Below are positions 1 to 8,808 of a stretch of DNA of 64,000 nt, piece after piece. The stretch is from Cymbomonas tetramitiformis (taxonomy: Eukaryota > Chlorophyta > Pyramimonadophyceae > Pyramimonadales > Pyramimonadaceae), in contig LGRX02034436.1 of assembly GCA_001247695.2 (NCBI GenBank), positions 61,676 to 125,675 on the forward strand. The letters are read 5' to 3'. The notes beneath the pieces were generated by a model. It was not told where the DNA came from. It worked only from the letters and a program-made list of their open reading frames with translations, and did no database searches. Numbering within the stretch: the first letter of the stretch is position 1; every line of letters starts with the position of its first letter. The translations under genes and the position numbers were made by a program.

Positions 1-2
1 AG

Positions 3-473
3 AAGACATACTACCGAGGAAAGGTGCTCAAGAAAGGTGAGCACACGCCTATGAGCATTTTAGATGGATCCGCAGAAGAGGAAATTGATGAAGTGCCCGA
101 ATCGAGCACGACACAACCAGAGGCGGTTGGCACAGAAGAGGCACGTGGCGAGGATGATTCTATTGATCCAGATTTGCCAGAGTGGTGCTCGTCCGATTTT
201 ATCGCTCCACATGGATGGCTGGTAGTAGAGAAACCCCCGTCCGAGATTACACATAAAGTTCTTAAGAGAGCAACAAAAATTGCCCACAGATTTGCAGACA
301 AGTGGTACATTGGGAAATATAGGTACACCAGCCTAACAGGTGCCCAAGCAGGGTTGAAAGCAGTGTATTATGCTGATGATGGATTATTATATTTTCACGA
401 TCTTACTGCAGAGGAATATGGCGTGAAAGGAAAGTGGGTAATCCTTAAGAAAGAACCGCAGAAGAAGGAATAG
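3..473 (+). CDS. 3' end of unrecognised protein gene
   Basis: An open frame enters from the left edge and ends with TAG at 471-473; the true start lies outside the window. The visible part has an acidic low-complexity stretch (EEEIDEVPE, then DDSIDPDLPEW), then a compact C-terminal module with regularly spaced aromatics (WLVVEKPP, ADKWYIGKYRYTS, AVYYADDGLLYFHDL, KGKWVILKK). The pattern resembles a small beta-rich module, possibly from a transposon protein, but I do not recognise the family. An AT-rich spacer with no clear gene follows. Confidence 0.45.
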   Translation, partial: KTYYRGKVLKKGEHTPMSILDGSAEEEIDEVPESSTTQPEAVGTEEARGEDDSIDPDLPEWCSSDFIAPHGWLVVEKPPSEITHKVLKRATKIAHRFADKWYIGKYRYTSLTGAQAGLKAVYYADDGLLYFHDLTAEEYGVKGKWVILKKEPQKKE

Positions 474-480
474 ATGTTCA

Positions 481-695
481 CTAGCTCAAACAGTTTTTGA
501 TGTACGATTTAAGATTTATGTTTCTTTTGATTTTATATGATTTTTGTTTGTTATCTTTAACTTGCGACCAAGCATTGTAATTTAGCGGTAGAATTTCGAT
601 GGATCATGCTAATAATCTCTTACGCACTTCGAAAAAATTGTCAAGGGGGGAGTAATTAGATAATAGATTGATTAGTTGGATAGATTAATAGATGG
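481..695. other. AT-rich spacer, no gene seen
   Basis: The stretch is AT-rich, with TTAGATAATAGATTG-type repeats near its right end. No open frame or RNA gene could be supported. Confidence 0.4.
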
Positions 696-1057
696 CAGGG
701 TTTACTGATCGGGCCATAACATCGATACACATCACTTATCCAATCGTCCCGTAAGTTGGTGTCACACGTAGAGGGGTTCAATGCCGTCATTTCAAGCTCT
801 CGAACGTAGGCAAGCGGTCAGATTCGTACAACCCAATCGGAAATTTCCGGGAAACGCGCGATATGCCGAAAAAGCAAATTTTCATGTTGGCCGAAACCGG
901 GCCGTCAAACAAGTCTGGTCAACAGACCCGTAAATCGTTGGACAAGCCGGCCGAAGGCCGGCCGTGCATATTTCATGGCCTGACCGCGCTGGCCGAAACC
1001 GGGCCATCGAATTTTTGAATATCGGGCCGCAATGAATTTTGGAAGACTTCTACCCTG
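696..1057. mobile_element. hAT-MITE-like piece at the truncated 5' end of retroelement A
   Basis: The right end (GGAAGACTTCTACCCTG) matches the right terminus of the well-defined hAT MITE at 22237-22525, and both contain GGCCGAAACCGGGCC-type stretches. The left end starts CAGGGTTTACTGATCGGGCC, so only CAGGGT is shared between the two termini. The flanks (TAATAGATGG and CCAGAGCC) give no 8-bp target duplication. It therefore looks chimeric or rearranged, and it marks where A lost its gag end and 5' LTR. Confidence 0.5.
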
Positions 1058-3040
1058 CCAGAGCCGTCCCGCCCAACGTCCTCAGCAGGAAGTTCCACCT
1101 GCTGGCGTCCAACCTCCGCAGCTCCATGCGGACTTGCTCGCAGATTGCTGCGATTTTATTGTCCCAGCGCGCCATCGACCTTCCGAAGGACATCGAGAAC
1201 CTCCTGGCCCTGGAGGAGCTCGAGGGCAACGAGCCAGAGAGCGCGGTCGAGCAACCCACCGAGGTCAACGAACACGAGCTTGAGGACATGCTCGCCACGG
1301 TGGTGCAGGGAGTGGAAGAGGGAGCAGAAAGCGCAGAACGCCAGATGGACGAGGAGTTGCCACTGGATGAGATGCCCGACGGCGTGGTCGACAGTGTCAC
1401 CGCCCGATGTGCAGCCGCTGCCTGCGTGAGCGACCTGGGGGTGGTCGACTTCAGTGACCATGGGCATGTCCGGGCCGGCACCATCAAGACCCGTGCCTAC
1501 GACTCGCTGAGGGAGAAGATGAAGCAGCACCTGACTGAGGAGCAGGCGCTGCTGATGACACAGGTGCAGCCCATCTGCAAATTGCAGAATGCCACTCTGT
1601 ATGAGGGCTTGGCGTTGGTGTCATCCGGTGGTGAGCTCATGCTCTATCGGGCGATCCTCATGGACACCGGCGCCAACTGTAACATCATTTCCATCGCGGT
1701 CGTGAGGCGGCTGGCTGGGCCTCACGGTGTACGAGGCCAGCACCGGCACCAAGGTCACCAGGTGTGACAACAGCCCGACGGAGTTCACGCATTACTGTCA
1801 CGTGGACGTCATACTGGCTGCGGGCACACCGCACATGACTCTTCACCGGCTACACGCCTTCGTGACGTTCGAGCCCGAGAACTCTTGGGATCTGCTGATA
1901 GGCACTGGGCCGTTGAAGAACTCCCTCATGATTGACATCAAGCTTGGGAGTGGCGTGGCCGTGTCGCATGCGCCCTCGATTCTGGGTATGGACGCCCAGG
2001 TGGTGCTCCCGCTGGTGGACATGACGCCACCCAAGCGTCCCAACCTACCCAGGCGATTGGACCCGGCTGTGTGCTTGACGACGGAGATCTTTGGCCAGGA
2101 TGTGGTGTGCGAGTGGCCATCGCACCAACCTCCCAGCGCGAGGGAGGAGAGGATAGCTGCTTCTGGTGTACGCCCTGAGCACATTGATGACGGTGAGGTG
2201 TCGCCATTGCCGTCACCTTTGCCTTCGCCGAGAGAGCCTGGCGAACTCCCACGACCTCGTGTCAGCACGCACGCGGAGCTGCAGCGACGGAATCGCACGT
2301 GGACATGCCCTCTTGATAGCCGCCGAACGAGTTCCATGGAGCCACTGGCGCCTGCCGTCCAGGCAGAGTCGGAGCGCTTGCTCGAGCAATTTTATGGTGA
2401 CCCAATCCCTTGGAAGGGCGGAAGGGTCAGACGGTTCGTGGAGGACCGGGAGCATGATGTCCCTCCCGACTACAAATGGGGGGAACAGAGGCTGTACCGG
2501 GACAGGCACAATATCGCGCGCCTCTGCCACATCCTCCTGTATCCCGGCCAGGACATGCCAACCCGACCTTCCGACGAACATGTCTGCGTGGAGTTCGCTC
2601 GATGCCGTGAGCAGAAGTGGGTAACAAGAGACCAGCTGATGTTTCCCAGTTGGTTGTGCGTGGACCAGAAGCTGCAGTACGACGAGGAGAGTGACAGCTG
2701 GTCGTTCGGCGGCAGTTACTCCACGCACATACCGTCTACTGCCAGCAAGCATAGCGTCATCATGCCTCGAGAGAGGAGTGACTCGATGCTCGACTCCAGC
2801 ATGATCAAGAAGCTGCAGGACAAGGTCCAGGCGCTGCTTACGTACCCCAGCGGTGAGGTCACTGGAACCCTCATGTGGGATCTGGAGAAGCGCGCCTTCT
2901 GTGTTCAGCCGAGCACGGCCACGCAGTACCTCGACTTGATGCACTGCACGTTGGATCATGCAGCCGTGTTCAATGGCGAGGAGTTGCTGCAAGAGCGTCA
3001 GCTCCCTCACTGGTACGAGAGCACTGGTGTCTGGGCATAA
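1058..3040 (+). pseudogene. Retroelement A protease region (frameshifted)
   Basis: Two frames cover what is one continuous region in element B. The first (to 1767) contains an acidic stretch, ELPLDEMPDGVVD, a TEEQALLMTQVQPICKL segment and the aspartic protease motif MDTGANCNII near 1660-1690. A frameshift at about 1710-1730 moves the reading to the next frame (1727-3040), which continues with HVDVILAAGTPHMTLHRLHA and DLLIGTGPLKNSL, as in B. The retropepsin would process the polyprotein. Downstream come a proline- and acid-rich linker and the block SGEVTGTLMWD, also found in B. The frame closes at 3038-3040 and homology continues from about 3065 in another frame. Not functional as it stands. 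Confidence 0.8.
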
Positions 3041-3064
3041 CAGCTGCTCAGGTACCTTCACCCA

Positions 3065-4876
3065 GTGGATGTGGGATCCCTCACGGATGGTATCTTCCAG
3101 CGTTGGGCTAGGCACGGCGAGGAGTGGCTGCCCCTGGAGCTGGTCCCGTTGGATTCCAACACCAGATTCTACCCGGTGGAAGATGGCCTTGGTGGACCCG
3201 GCAGAGTGTTCGCCAACAACGCAGCTGCCCAGGAGTACCTACGCTTGGGGGAGAGCAGGAGGATGCTCAAGTGTGCGAACACTGAGCAGGTGGAGGGGTA
3301 CACTGCGATTAGAGCAGGTGCAGCACGCAGGCCACCACCACCCCACAGCACGACGGTCACCAAGCGCGTGACGACACAGCCATCTGCGCCTGCCGCGGGG
3401 GCAGGACCATCTCGAGCGACCGCTGGGCCGTCTCGGGCCAGGTCCCTCAGTCGTGAAAGGTTGGCACGTTCGAATTCGCCGCCGCGCGCAGTGTACTCGC
3501 CGACGCCATCACCTGTGTCCAGCGACAATGGGCTGGTGGGCAATGTTCGTGAGTCATCATCTCCACCCGCTCGCGCCACAGCAGCTGGACCCTCGAGTGC
3601 GGCCGCTGGCCCTTCTCGTGCCAGGTCGCCGCCCGCATCACCTGCTTTGACTAACGAGGGTTCGTGGGCGAAGTCGATCAGGGTCCCGCGTGGTGCCCGA
3701 GCACGTTCCCCGGGAGACGCGCCTTCCACACCTGCAAGTCCGCCATCTCCGGCTCGGACGCAGCAGCTGTCCCCGTCTCCAACGAGGGCACCTCCATCCC
3801 CATTGGGGTCGGATTGGAGTGCCGTACGGAACGCCACGAACGCGTCCGCCAGCTCATCGCACGAGTTTCTGACTGTGGAGGAGGTGGAGGCCTTGAAGAG
3901 CCGCAGCAACCTCACTGTTTTCATGGTGAAGTTTGGCGCGGACCGCTGCCGAAACCGCCAGGTCATGTATGAGCTGGGTGTGTGCTATAGTAGCGAACGA
4001 GGTCTCCGGCTGCGGGAACATCCAGGGATCTCCAGCAGTGTCGCAAAAAGGCACGACAAGACGATTTCCTGCGCGCAGCGGGGCTGGCGCCTCCCTCTGG
4101 GGGGACAGACAGCATCTTCCAGCTTGTTGGAGGCGGTGGTGTCGGCCTATGCCGACCTGGTGAATTATGGGTCGGTACGTGAGGATCAGCATGCAAGGAA
4201 TATCGTGGGGTCGCTGTGCGCTTACGTGGCGCAAGAGTCCGCGCATGTGTTGTGCTGCAGGGAGCACCCGCACGCCAAACCGGTTTACTACATCTTTGAA
4301 GAACATACGCGGTGTTTGCGATGGCACACTCAGTTTACGGATGAGTACCTCATGCGGGACGACCGCAAGTTCACGCAGATGCTGTGGGGGTCCAAGCAGG
4401 TGGCAACTCCATGGGTGCTGGCAGCGCTGGAATCCCTTGAGGCGCGCCTTTCTCCAGCGGCTGCGCCGCCCGCGCTTCAGGCTCGAGTGGCAGTGAGGCC
4501 TGAGCACATGGACGAGATGTGGACGAGAAATGTGGACGAGGTCCGCGACCGCCCTGCACGTCAGCAGCGCCAGCCGTCTGGCAGTGTGGCTGAACGAGGA
4601 CCGAGGGCGAGCACTGGTGCGCGCATAGCTGCTCCTTCTGCTGGCCGCCGTGGGGCTACCCCTCGTGTCGTTCCCGCGCCGCAAGCATCCCGGCCGCCGG
4701 CCAACCTCACCTCACGGTGTCCGCCTTCCCCGCGTTCGCCGCCTTCTCCGCATTCGATATGCAGTGCTGTGACGGAGACATTTGAGGACCACACGCAACG
4801 ACGACGCGAAACGCAACGACGACGAGCGCGTTTTCATCAGGGCTTCCCGGGCGCAGCGGGAGGGCGGCCCTGCTGA
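3065..4876 (+). CDS. Retroelement A unknown regions X1-X2
   Basis: A 603-codon open frame. It opens with the end of X1 (RFYPVEDGLGGPGRVFANNA, AAQEYLRLGESRRMLK), which matches element B at about 34500-34560. A long Ser/Pro/Arg-rich, probably disordered, linker follows (residues about 95-270). Then comes X2 (about 280-470), with GGQTASSSLLEAVVSAYADL and ARNIVGSLCAYVAQESAHVL; B has a counterpart at 33071-34003. A second Pro/Arg-rich tail ends the frame. No family recognised. The position between protease and RT, and conservation in both copies, suggest a genuine element-encoded product, perhaps structural. It lies just before the TTAA insertion. Confidence 0.7.
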   Translation: MDVGSLTDGIFQRWARHGEEWLPLELVPLDSNTRFYPVEDGLGGPGRVFANNAAAQEYLRLGESRRMLKCANTEQVEGYTAIRAGAARRPPPPHSTTVTKRVTTQPSAPAAGAGPSRATAGPSRARSLSRERLARSNSPPRAVYSPTPSPVSSDNGLVGNVRESSSPPARATAAGPSSAAAGPSRARSPPASPALTNEGSWAKSIRVPRGARARSPGDAPSTPASPPSPARTQQLSPSPTRAPPSPLGSDWSAVRNATNASASSSHEFLTVEEVEALKSRSNLTVFMVKFGADRCRNRQVMYELGVCYSSERGLRLREHPGISSSVAKRHDKTISCAQRGWRLPLGGQTASSSLLEAVVSAYADLVNYGSVREDQHARNIVGSLCAYVAQESAHVLCCREHPHAKPVYYIFEEHTRCLRWHTQFTDEYLMRDDRKFTQMLWGSKQVATPWVLAALESLEARLSPAAAPPALQARVAVRPEHMDEMWTRNVDEVRDRPARQQRQPSGSVAERGPRASTGARIAAPSAGRRGATPRVVPAPQASRPPANLTSRCPPSPRSPPSPHSICSAVTETFEDHTQRRRETQRRRARFHQGFPGAAGGRPC

Positions 4877-4962
4877 GCAACCGACGCTGTGGCCGTGGGC
4901 TGCCGGCACAGGCAGTCCGCATAAGGCCGGGTGTCCTGCGGGCGTTCTGGTAGGCTATTTAA

Positions 4963-5048
4963 TTTAGAATATTTTTTCATAATTTTAGAATAACCCATTT
5001 TCATCGTTAATTTAGAATAAGTTTTCTTTATGTCATCCGGCTATGACC
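4963..5048 (+). repeat. Left TIR of the TTAA element
   Basis: Near-complement of 7562-7653, with scattered mismatches and intact inner blocks ATAATTTTAGAATAACCC and CATCCGGCTATGACCGG. Confidence 0.85.
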
Positions 5049-5146
5049 GGTGCATGCATCCATGACGCTGTACTGTACCTGTTGAGCTATCCCCATGCCA
5101 TGCGAAATATTACACTGAAGAGTTGTCTTGCCGTGATGTCCATATG

Positions 5147-5204
5147 TCCGAATGGAACCAAAAACCGTTCGATTTTAATCGAACGGTTTTTGGTTCCATT
5201 CGGA
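5147..5204. repeat. Perfect 58-bp palindrome inside the TTAA element
   Basis: Two 28-base arms (TCCGAATGGAACCAAAAACC...) flank a 2-base centre and are fully complementary. A second palindrome, GATTCACGGCCGTGAATC, follows at 5207-5224. Possible cruciform or hairpin; role unknown. Confidence 0.9.
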
Positions 5205-5330
5205 AAGATTCACGGCCGTGAATCTAAAAGTCGCGGCCGTGAATAACGACTCTTTACGCATAATGACTTTTATTATTTGCCATCTTTGCCACAATAGACA
5301 CTCACGGCGTGTTCTGCTTGAAAAAAAGTA

Positions 5331-6995
5331 AGTAACTTGAAGCCTTGAGCTTCAAGTTACTGAAAGATATGTATCTTGGCAGTATGTGTGCCAAGTTTCG
5401 TGCTCTAGGACGCACGGGAAGCCCTCGGCTGTTTGGCATCTTTGGGTTTGGGTGTCACGTTCGAACCCAAACCCAAAACATCTGCCTTAGAAATAGATTG
5501 CGCGTTTCGCGCACAAGTAACTTGAAGCCTTGAGCTTCAAGTAACTCAAAGATATGTATCTTGGCAGTATTCGTGCCAAGTTTCGTGCTCTAGGACGCAC
5601 GGGAAGCCCTCGGCTGTTTGGCATCTTTGGGTTTGGGTGTCACGTTCGAACCCAAACCCAAAACATCTGCCTTAGAAATAGATTGCGCGTTTCGCGCACA
5701 AGTAACTTGAAGCCTTGAGCTTCTGGTAACTTAAATATATGTACCATGGTAGTATTCGCGCCAAGTTTCGTGCGTTAGGACGCACGGGAAGCCCTCGGCT
5801 GTTTGGCATCTTTGGGTTTGGGTGCCACGTTCGAACCCAAACCCAAAGCATCTGCCTTAGAAATAGATTGCGCGTTTCGCGCACAAGTAACTTGAAGCCT
5901 TGAGCTTCTGGTAACTTAAATATATGTACCATGGTAGTATTCGCGCCAAGTTTCGTGCTCTAGGACGCACGGGAAGCCCTCGGCTGTTTGGCATCTTTGG
6001 GTTTGGGTGTCACGTTCGAACCCAAACCCAAAGCATCTGCCTTAGAAATAGATTGCGCGTTTCGCGCACAAGTAACTTGAAGCCTTGAGCTTCTGGTAAC
6101 TTAAATATATGTATCTTGGCAGTATTCGTGCCAAGTTTCGTGCTCTAGGACGCACGGGAAGCCCTCGGCTGTTTGGCATCTTTGGGTTTGGGTGTCACGT
6201 TCGAACCCAAACCCAAAGCATCTGCCTTAGAAATAGATTGCGCGTTTCGCGCACAAGTAACTTGAAGCCTTGAGCTTCTGGTAACTTAAATATATGTACC
6301 ATGGTAGTATTCGTGCCAAGTTTCGTGCGTTAGGACGCACGGGAAGCCCTCGGCTGTTTGGCATCTTTGGGTTTGGGTGTCACGTTCGAACCCAAACCCA
6401 AAACATCTGCCTTAGAAATAGATTGCGCGTTTCGCGCACAAGTAACTTGAAGCCTTGAGCTTCTGGTAACTTAAATATATGTACCATGGTAGTATTCGTG
6501 CCAAGTTTCGTGCTCTAGGACGCACGGGAAGCCCTCGGCTGTTTGGCATCTTTGGGTTTGGGTGTCACGTTCGAACCCAAACCCAAAACATCTGCCTTAG
6601 AAATAAATTGCGCGTTTCGCGCACAAGCAACTTGAAGCCTTGAGCTTCAAGGTAACTTCGAAATATATGTATCTTGGCAGTATTCGTGCCAAGTTTCGTG
6701 CTCTAGGACGCACGGGAAGCCCTCGGCTGTTTGGCATCTTTGGGTTTGGGTGTCACGTTCGAACCCAAACCCAAAGCATCTGCCTTAGAAATAGATTGCG
6801 CGTTTCGCGCACAAGTAACTTGAAGCCTTGAGCTTCTGGTAACTTAAATATATGTACCATGGTAGTATTCGTGCCAAGTTTCGTGCGTTAGGACGCACGG
6901 GAAGCCCTCGGCTGTTTGGCATCTTTGGGTTTGGGTGTCACCTTCGAACCCAAACCCAAAGGCAAAGGCATAGGACAGTTTCGTAGATTCTGTCC
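5331..6995. repeat. 185-bp tandem satellite, nine copies
   Basis: Units begin AGTAACTTGAAGCC at 5331, 5516, 5701, 5886, 6071, 6256, 6441, 6626 (AGCAACTTGAAGCC) and 6814: seven intervals of 185 bp and one of 188. Each unit carries an inverted pair (TTTGGGTTTGGGTG / TTCGAACCCAAACCC). Copies differ at a few positions, such as CTTGGCAGT against CATGGTAGT. No protein is conserved across copies, so the array looks non-coding. Confidence 0.95.
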
Positions 6996-7370
6996 CGATG
7001 CCTTTGCAACCTCGCTTGCTAACTCATATTACAATGAATATTCAACATTCAAGCGTTGGATACCCCACGCCAACGGGAAGCGCTCGGCTGATTTGTTATT
7101 TGGGTATGCGCACCCAAATGACAAAAAACGCATCTTTGAAACTCGTTAGTTTCAAAGATGCGTGGCCGATGCCTTCGTGCTTATGTGTGTTAATCCATAT
7201 GAAATATTCCATGGAATAAATGTGAATATCCCGCACAAACGGGAAGCGCTCGGCCGAAGTTTTGTAAAATTAGGGTGCACCCAAAATACAAAACGCATCT
7301 TTGAAACTCGGAAGTTTCAAAGATGCTTGCCGGTCGCGTGCAGCGGTAAAAGGCAAGTCAAAGGGTTTAG
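6996..7370. repeat. Degenerate hairpin repeats beyond the 185-bp array
   Basis: Two diverged units share ACGGGAAGCGCTCGGC and a hairpin formed by GCATCTTTGAAACT and AGTTTCAAAGATGC (about 7130-7163 and 7294-7327). They look like an older form of the satellite. No gene seen. Confidence 0.7.
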
Positions 7371-7561
7371 GATCTAGAAGAAGTACAGGGGCCTTTTTTC
7401 AAGCAGGACACGCCGTGAGTGTCTATTACAACGGCGCCCACCATTATCACAAGCGAGACAACCCTTCTTAAAGCTTTTTGGAGGCTTCCTCATGATGGCA
7501 CCAGCGGGAACGAGAGCGTTTGACCTGTGTGCACATTATTTGAACACGAGTCGTGAAAAGG

Positions 7562-7653
7562 ACCACCGGTCATAGCCGGATGACATCAAGAAAACTTATT
7601 CTAAATTAACGACGAAAACGGGTTATTCTAAAATTATGAAAACTTATTCTATA
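7562..7653 (-). repeat. Right TIR of the TTAA element
   Basis: Reverse complement of the left TIR with scattered mismatches; TTAA follows at 7654-7657. Confidence 0.85.
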
Positions 7654-7657
7654 TTAA

Positions 7658-8808
7658 TTATTTTTCCGTGTATCTCGCTTGCAGGCAGTGCAGTGGTTTG
7701 GTGGTGGCTGGGACGAGGTCCCGTGCCCATGGTCGCCATTTGGGCGATGTTGGAAGCAGTGGCGTGGCACCTGTCGTGGTGCCCTTTTCAGGTCTGGTGG
7801 TGGCGCTGCGTAGCCTCGCTCTGGGACTCGCTGCAGATATGGTGGTCGATTGCTCGACGTTATCCCCGTCGTGCGCACTATGACGTTTGGGTCCTATGGG
7901 CCCTCGCCTATGTTTGGTACGTCGGGCTCCTTATCATGCGCACTACGGGTGTCTATGCCGGAGTACGCCGCGTTCATGCGAAAGATTGGACAGTGGTGCC
8001 CCTCAGGGGGGTGGTCATTTCCCTGGCGTGCTGGTCGCGTTGCGCTGAGGCCACCCTCCTCGTGATCCTCGCCTGGCTCTGGGTCTGCGCTGGTATTCAT
8101 GCCAAGGACATGGCGCACCACATTTCTCATGCCGTGGACATCCCTCTGGGCGTGCATGACGGCCGAGGTGGTCAGGGGTGGACTGTTCCATCCTTGCGCT
8201 GGTCCCAAGTTTTCTTTCTGGGCCGTGTACACCTGCCCGCTTTGCCGGCCAGGTTGGATGAGCCTCGCTTTGCGGCGCGCTGGGCGCAGCTTCGGCGCAA
8301 TCTTCAGCTGCATCGCGTCGCGCAAGCCGCCTACCTGGCGCTTGTCCTTGCGCTGGTGGTCTTTACTGCTGCTGGTGGGAGTTCTCGCTTAACGCACGGG
8401 GGGTGGAGAGTAATGGCGTGCTTCTTCGCTTCGGACCCGCCGGTAGCCGCAGTGCGGTTCAACAGAATTTTGCGATTTTTCCTGCTTTTGTGCGGAATCT
8501 TGTGGGTCGCTGGCAAGCTGGCGGAGAGTGTGCCTGCGCATGGTGCCATGCCACCCACACAGAGTGCCTGGGGTGCGTCGCCCTGCACTTCTTGGGAGGC
8601 TCAGCAGTCGTCGAGGCAATGGGAGCCGGGCTGGGAGGTCAACGTCGCGGAGCAGGATGAGGTCTTGCCGTACACCGTGCTGGACGAGCTTCAGCCTCTG
8701 GGTGACACGACTGTGACCAAGGACGAGGCAGCGTGGCTCGACACGGAGCTCAATGCCACGTTTGGAGGACATCCTGACTTCAAGAAGGAGCACTGGGAGG
8801 AAAAATAA
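7658..8808 (+). CDS. Retroelement A hydrophobic multi-span region before RT
   Basis: The open frame starts formally at 7636, but that ATG belongs to the TTAA element's TIR; retroelement sequence begins at about 7658. Hydrophobic segments can be picked out around AVVWWWLGRGPVPMVAIWAM, VLWALAYVWYVGLLIM, ATLLVILAWLWVCAGI, AAYLALVLALVVFTAAGG and RILRFFLLLCGILWVAG. The tail (ELQPLGDTTVTKDEAAWLD, ATFGGHPDFKKEHWEE) matches B just before RT. Its position upstream of RT is unlike classical env genes, which lie after integrase. In A it closes with TAA overlapping the next ATG (TAATG), where B reads straight through into RT, so A has a small insertion here. Membrane location is inferred from hydrophobicity only. 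Confidence 0.65.

Larger units (their letters stand above)
4963..7653. mobile_element. TTAA-flanked non-autonomous DNA transposon in retroelement A
   Basis: TTAA lies immediately outside both ends (4959-4962 and 7654-7657), and the ends are inverted repeats of about 90 bp: left TTTAGAATATTTTTTCATAA, right complement TATAGAATAAGTTTTCATAA, both running on into CGTTAATTTAGAATAAG and ATGTCATCCGGCTATGACCGG. A second, inner inverted pair (AGACACTCACGGCGTG near 5297, complement near 7410) brackets the 185-bp satellite. TTAA duplications are typical of piggyBac and Kolobok elements; no transposase is present. It separates X2 from the hydrophobic region of A. Confidence 0.85.

Noticed and set aside
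1050..1487. Long minus-strand ORF opposite the protease region
   Set aside because: Antisense shadow of the plus-strand retroelement frame, which has recognisable motifs.
2213..3115. 300-codon minus-strand ORF
   Set aside because: Lies opposite the X1 region conserved in element B, so it is a GC-driven shadow.
5331..6995. Regularly spaced repeats as a CRISPR-like array
   Set aside because: The whole 185-bp unit is conserved, with no unique spacers, in a eukaryotic transposon: a satellite.
7636..7657. ATG at 7636 as a real start of the hydrophobic protein
   Set aside because: It belongs to the TIR of the inserted TTAA element, so it is an accidental start.
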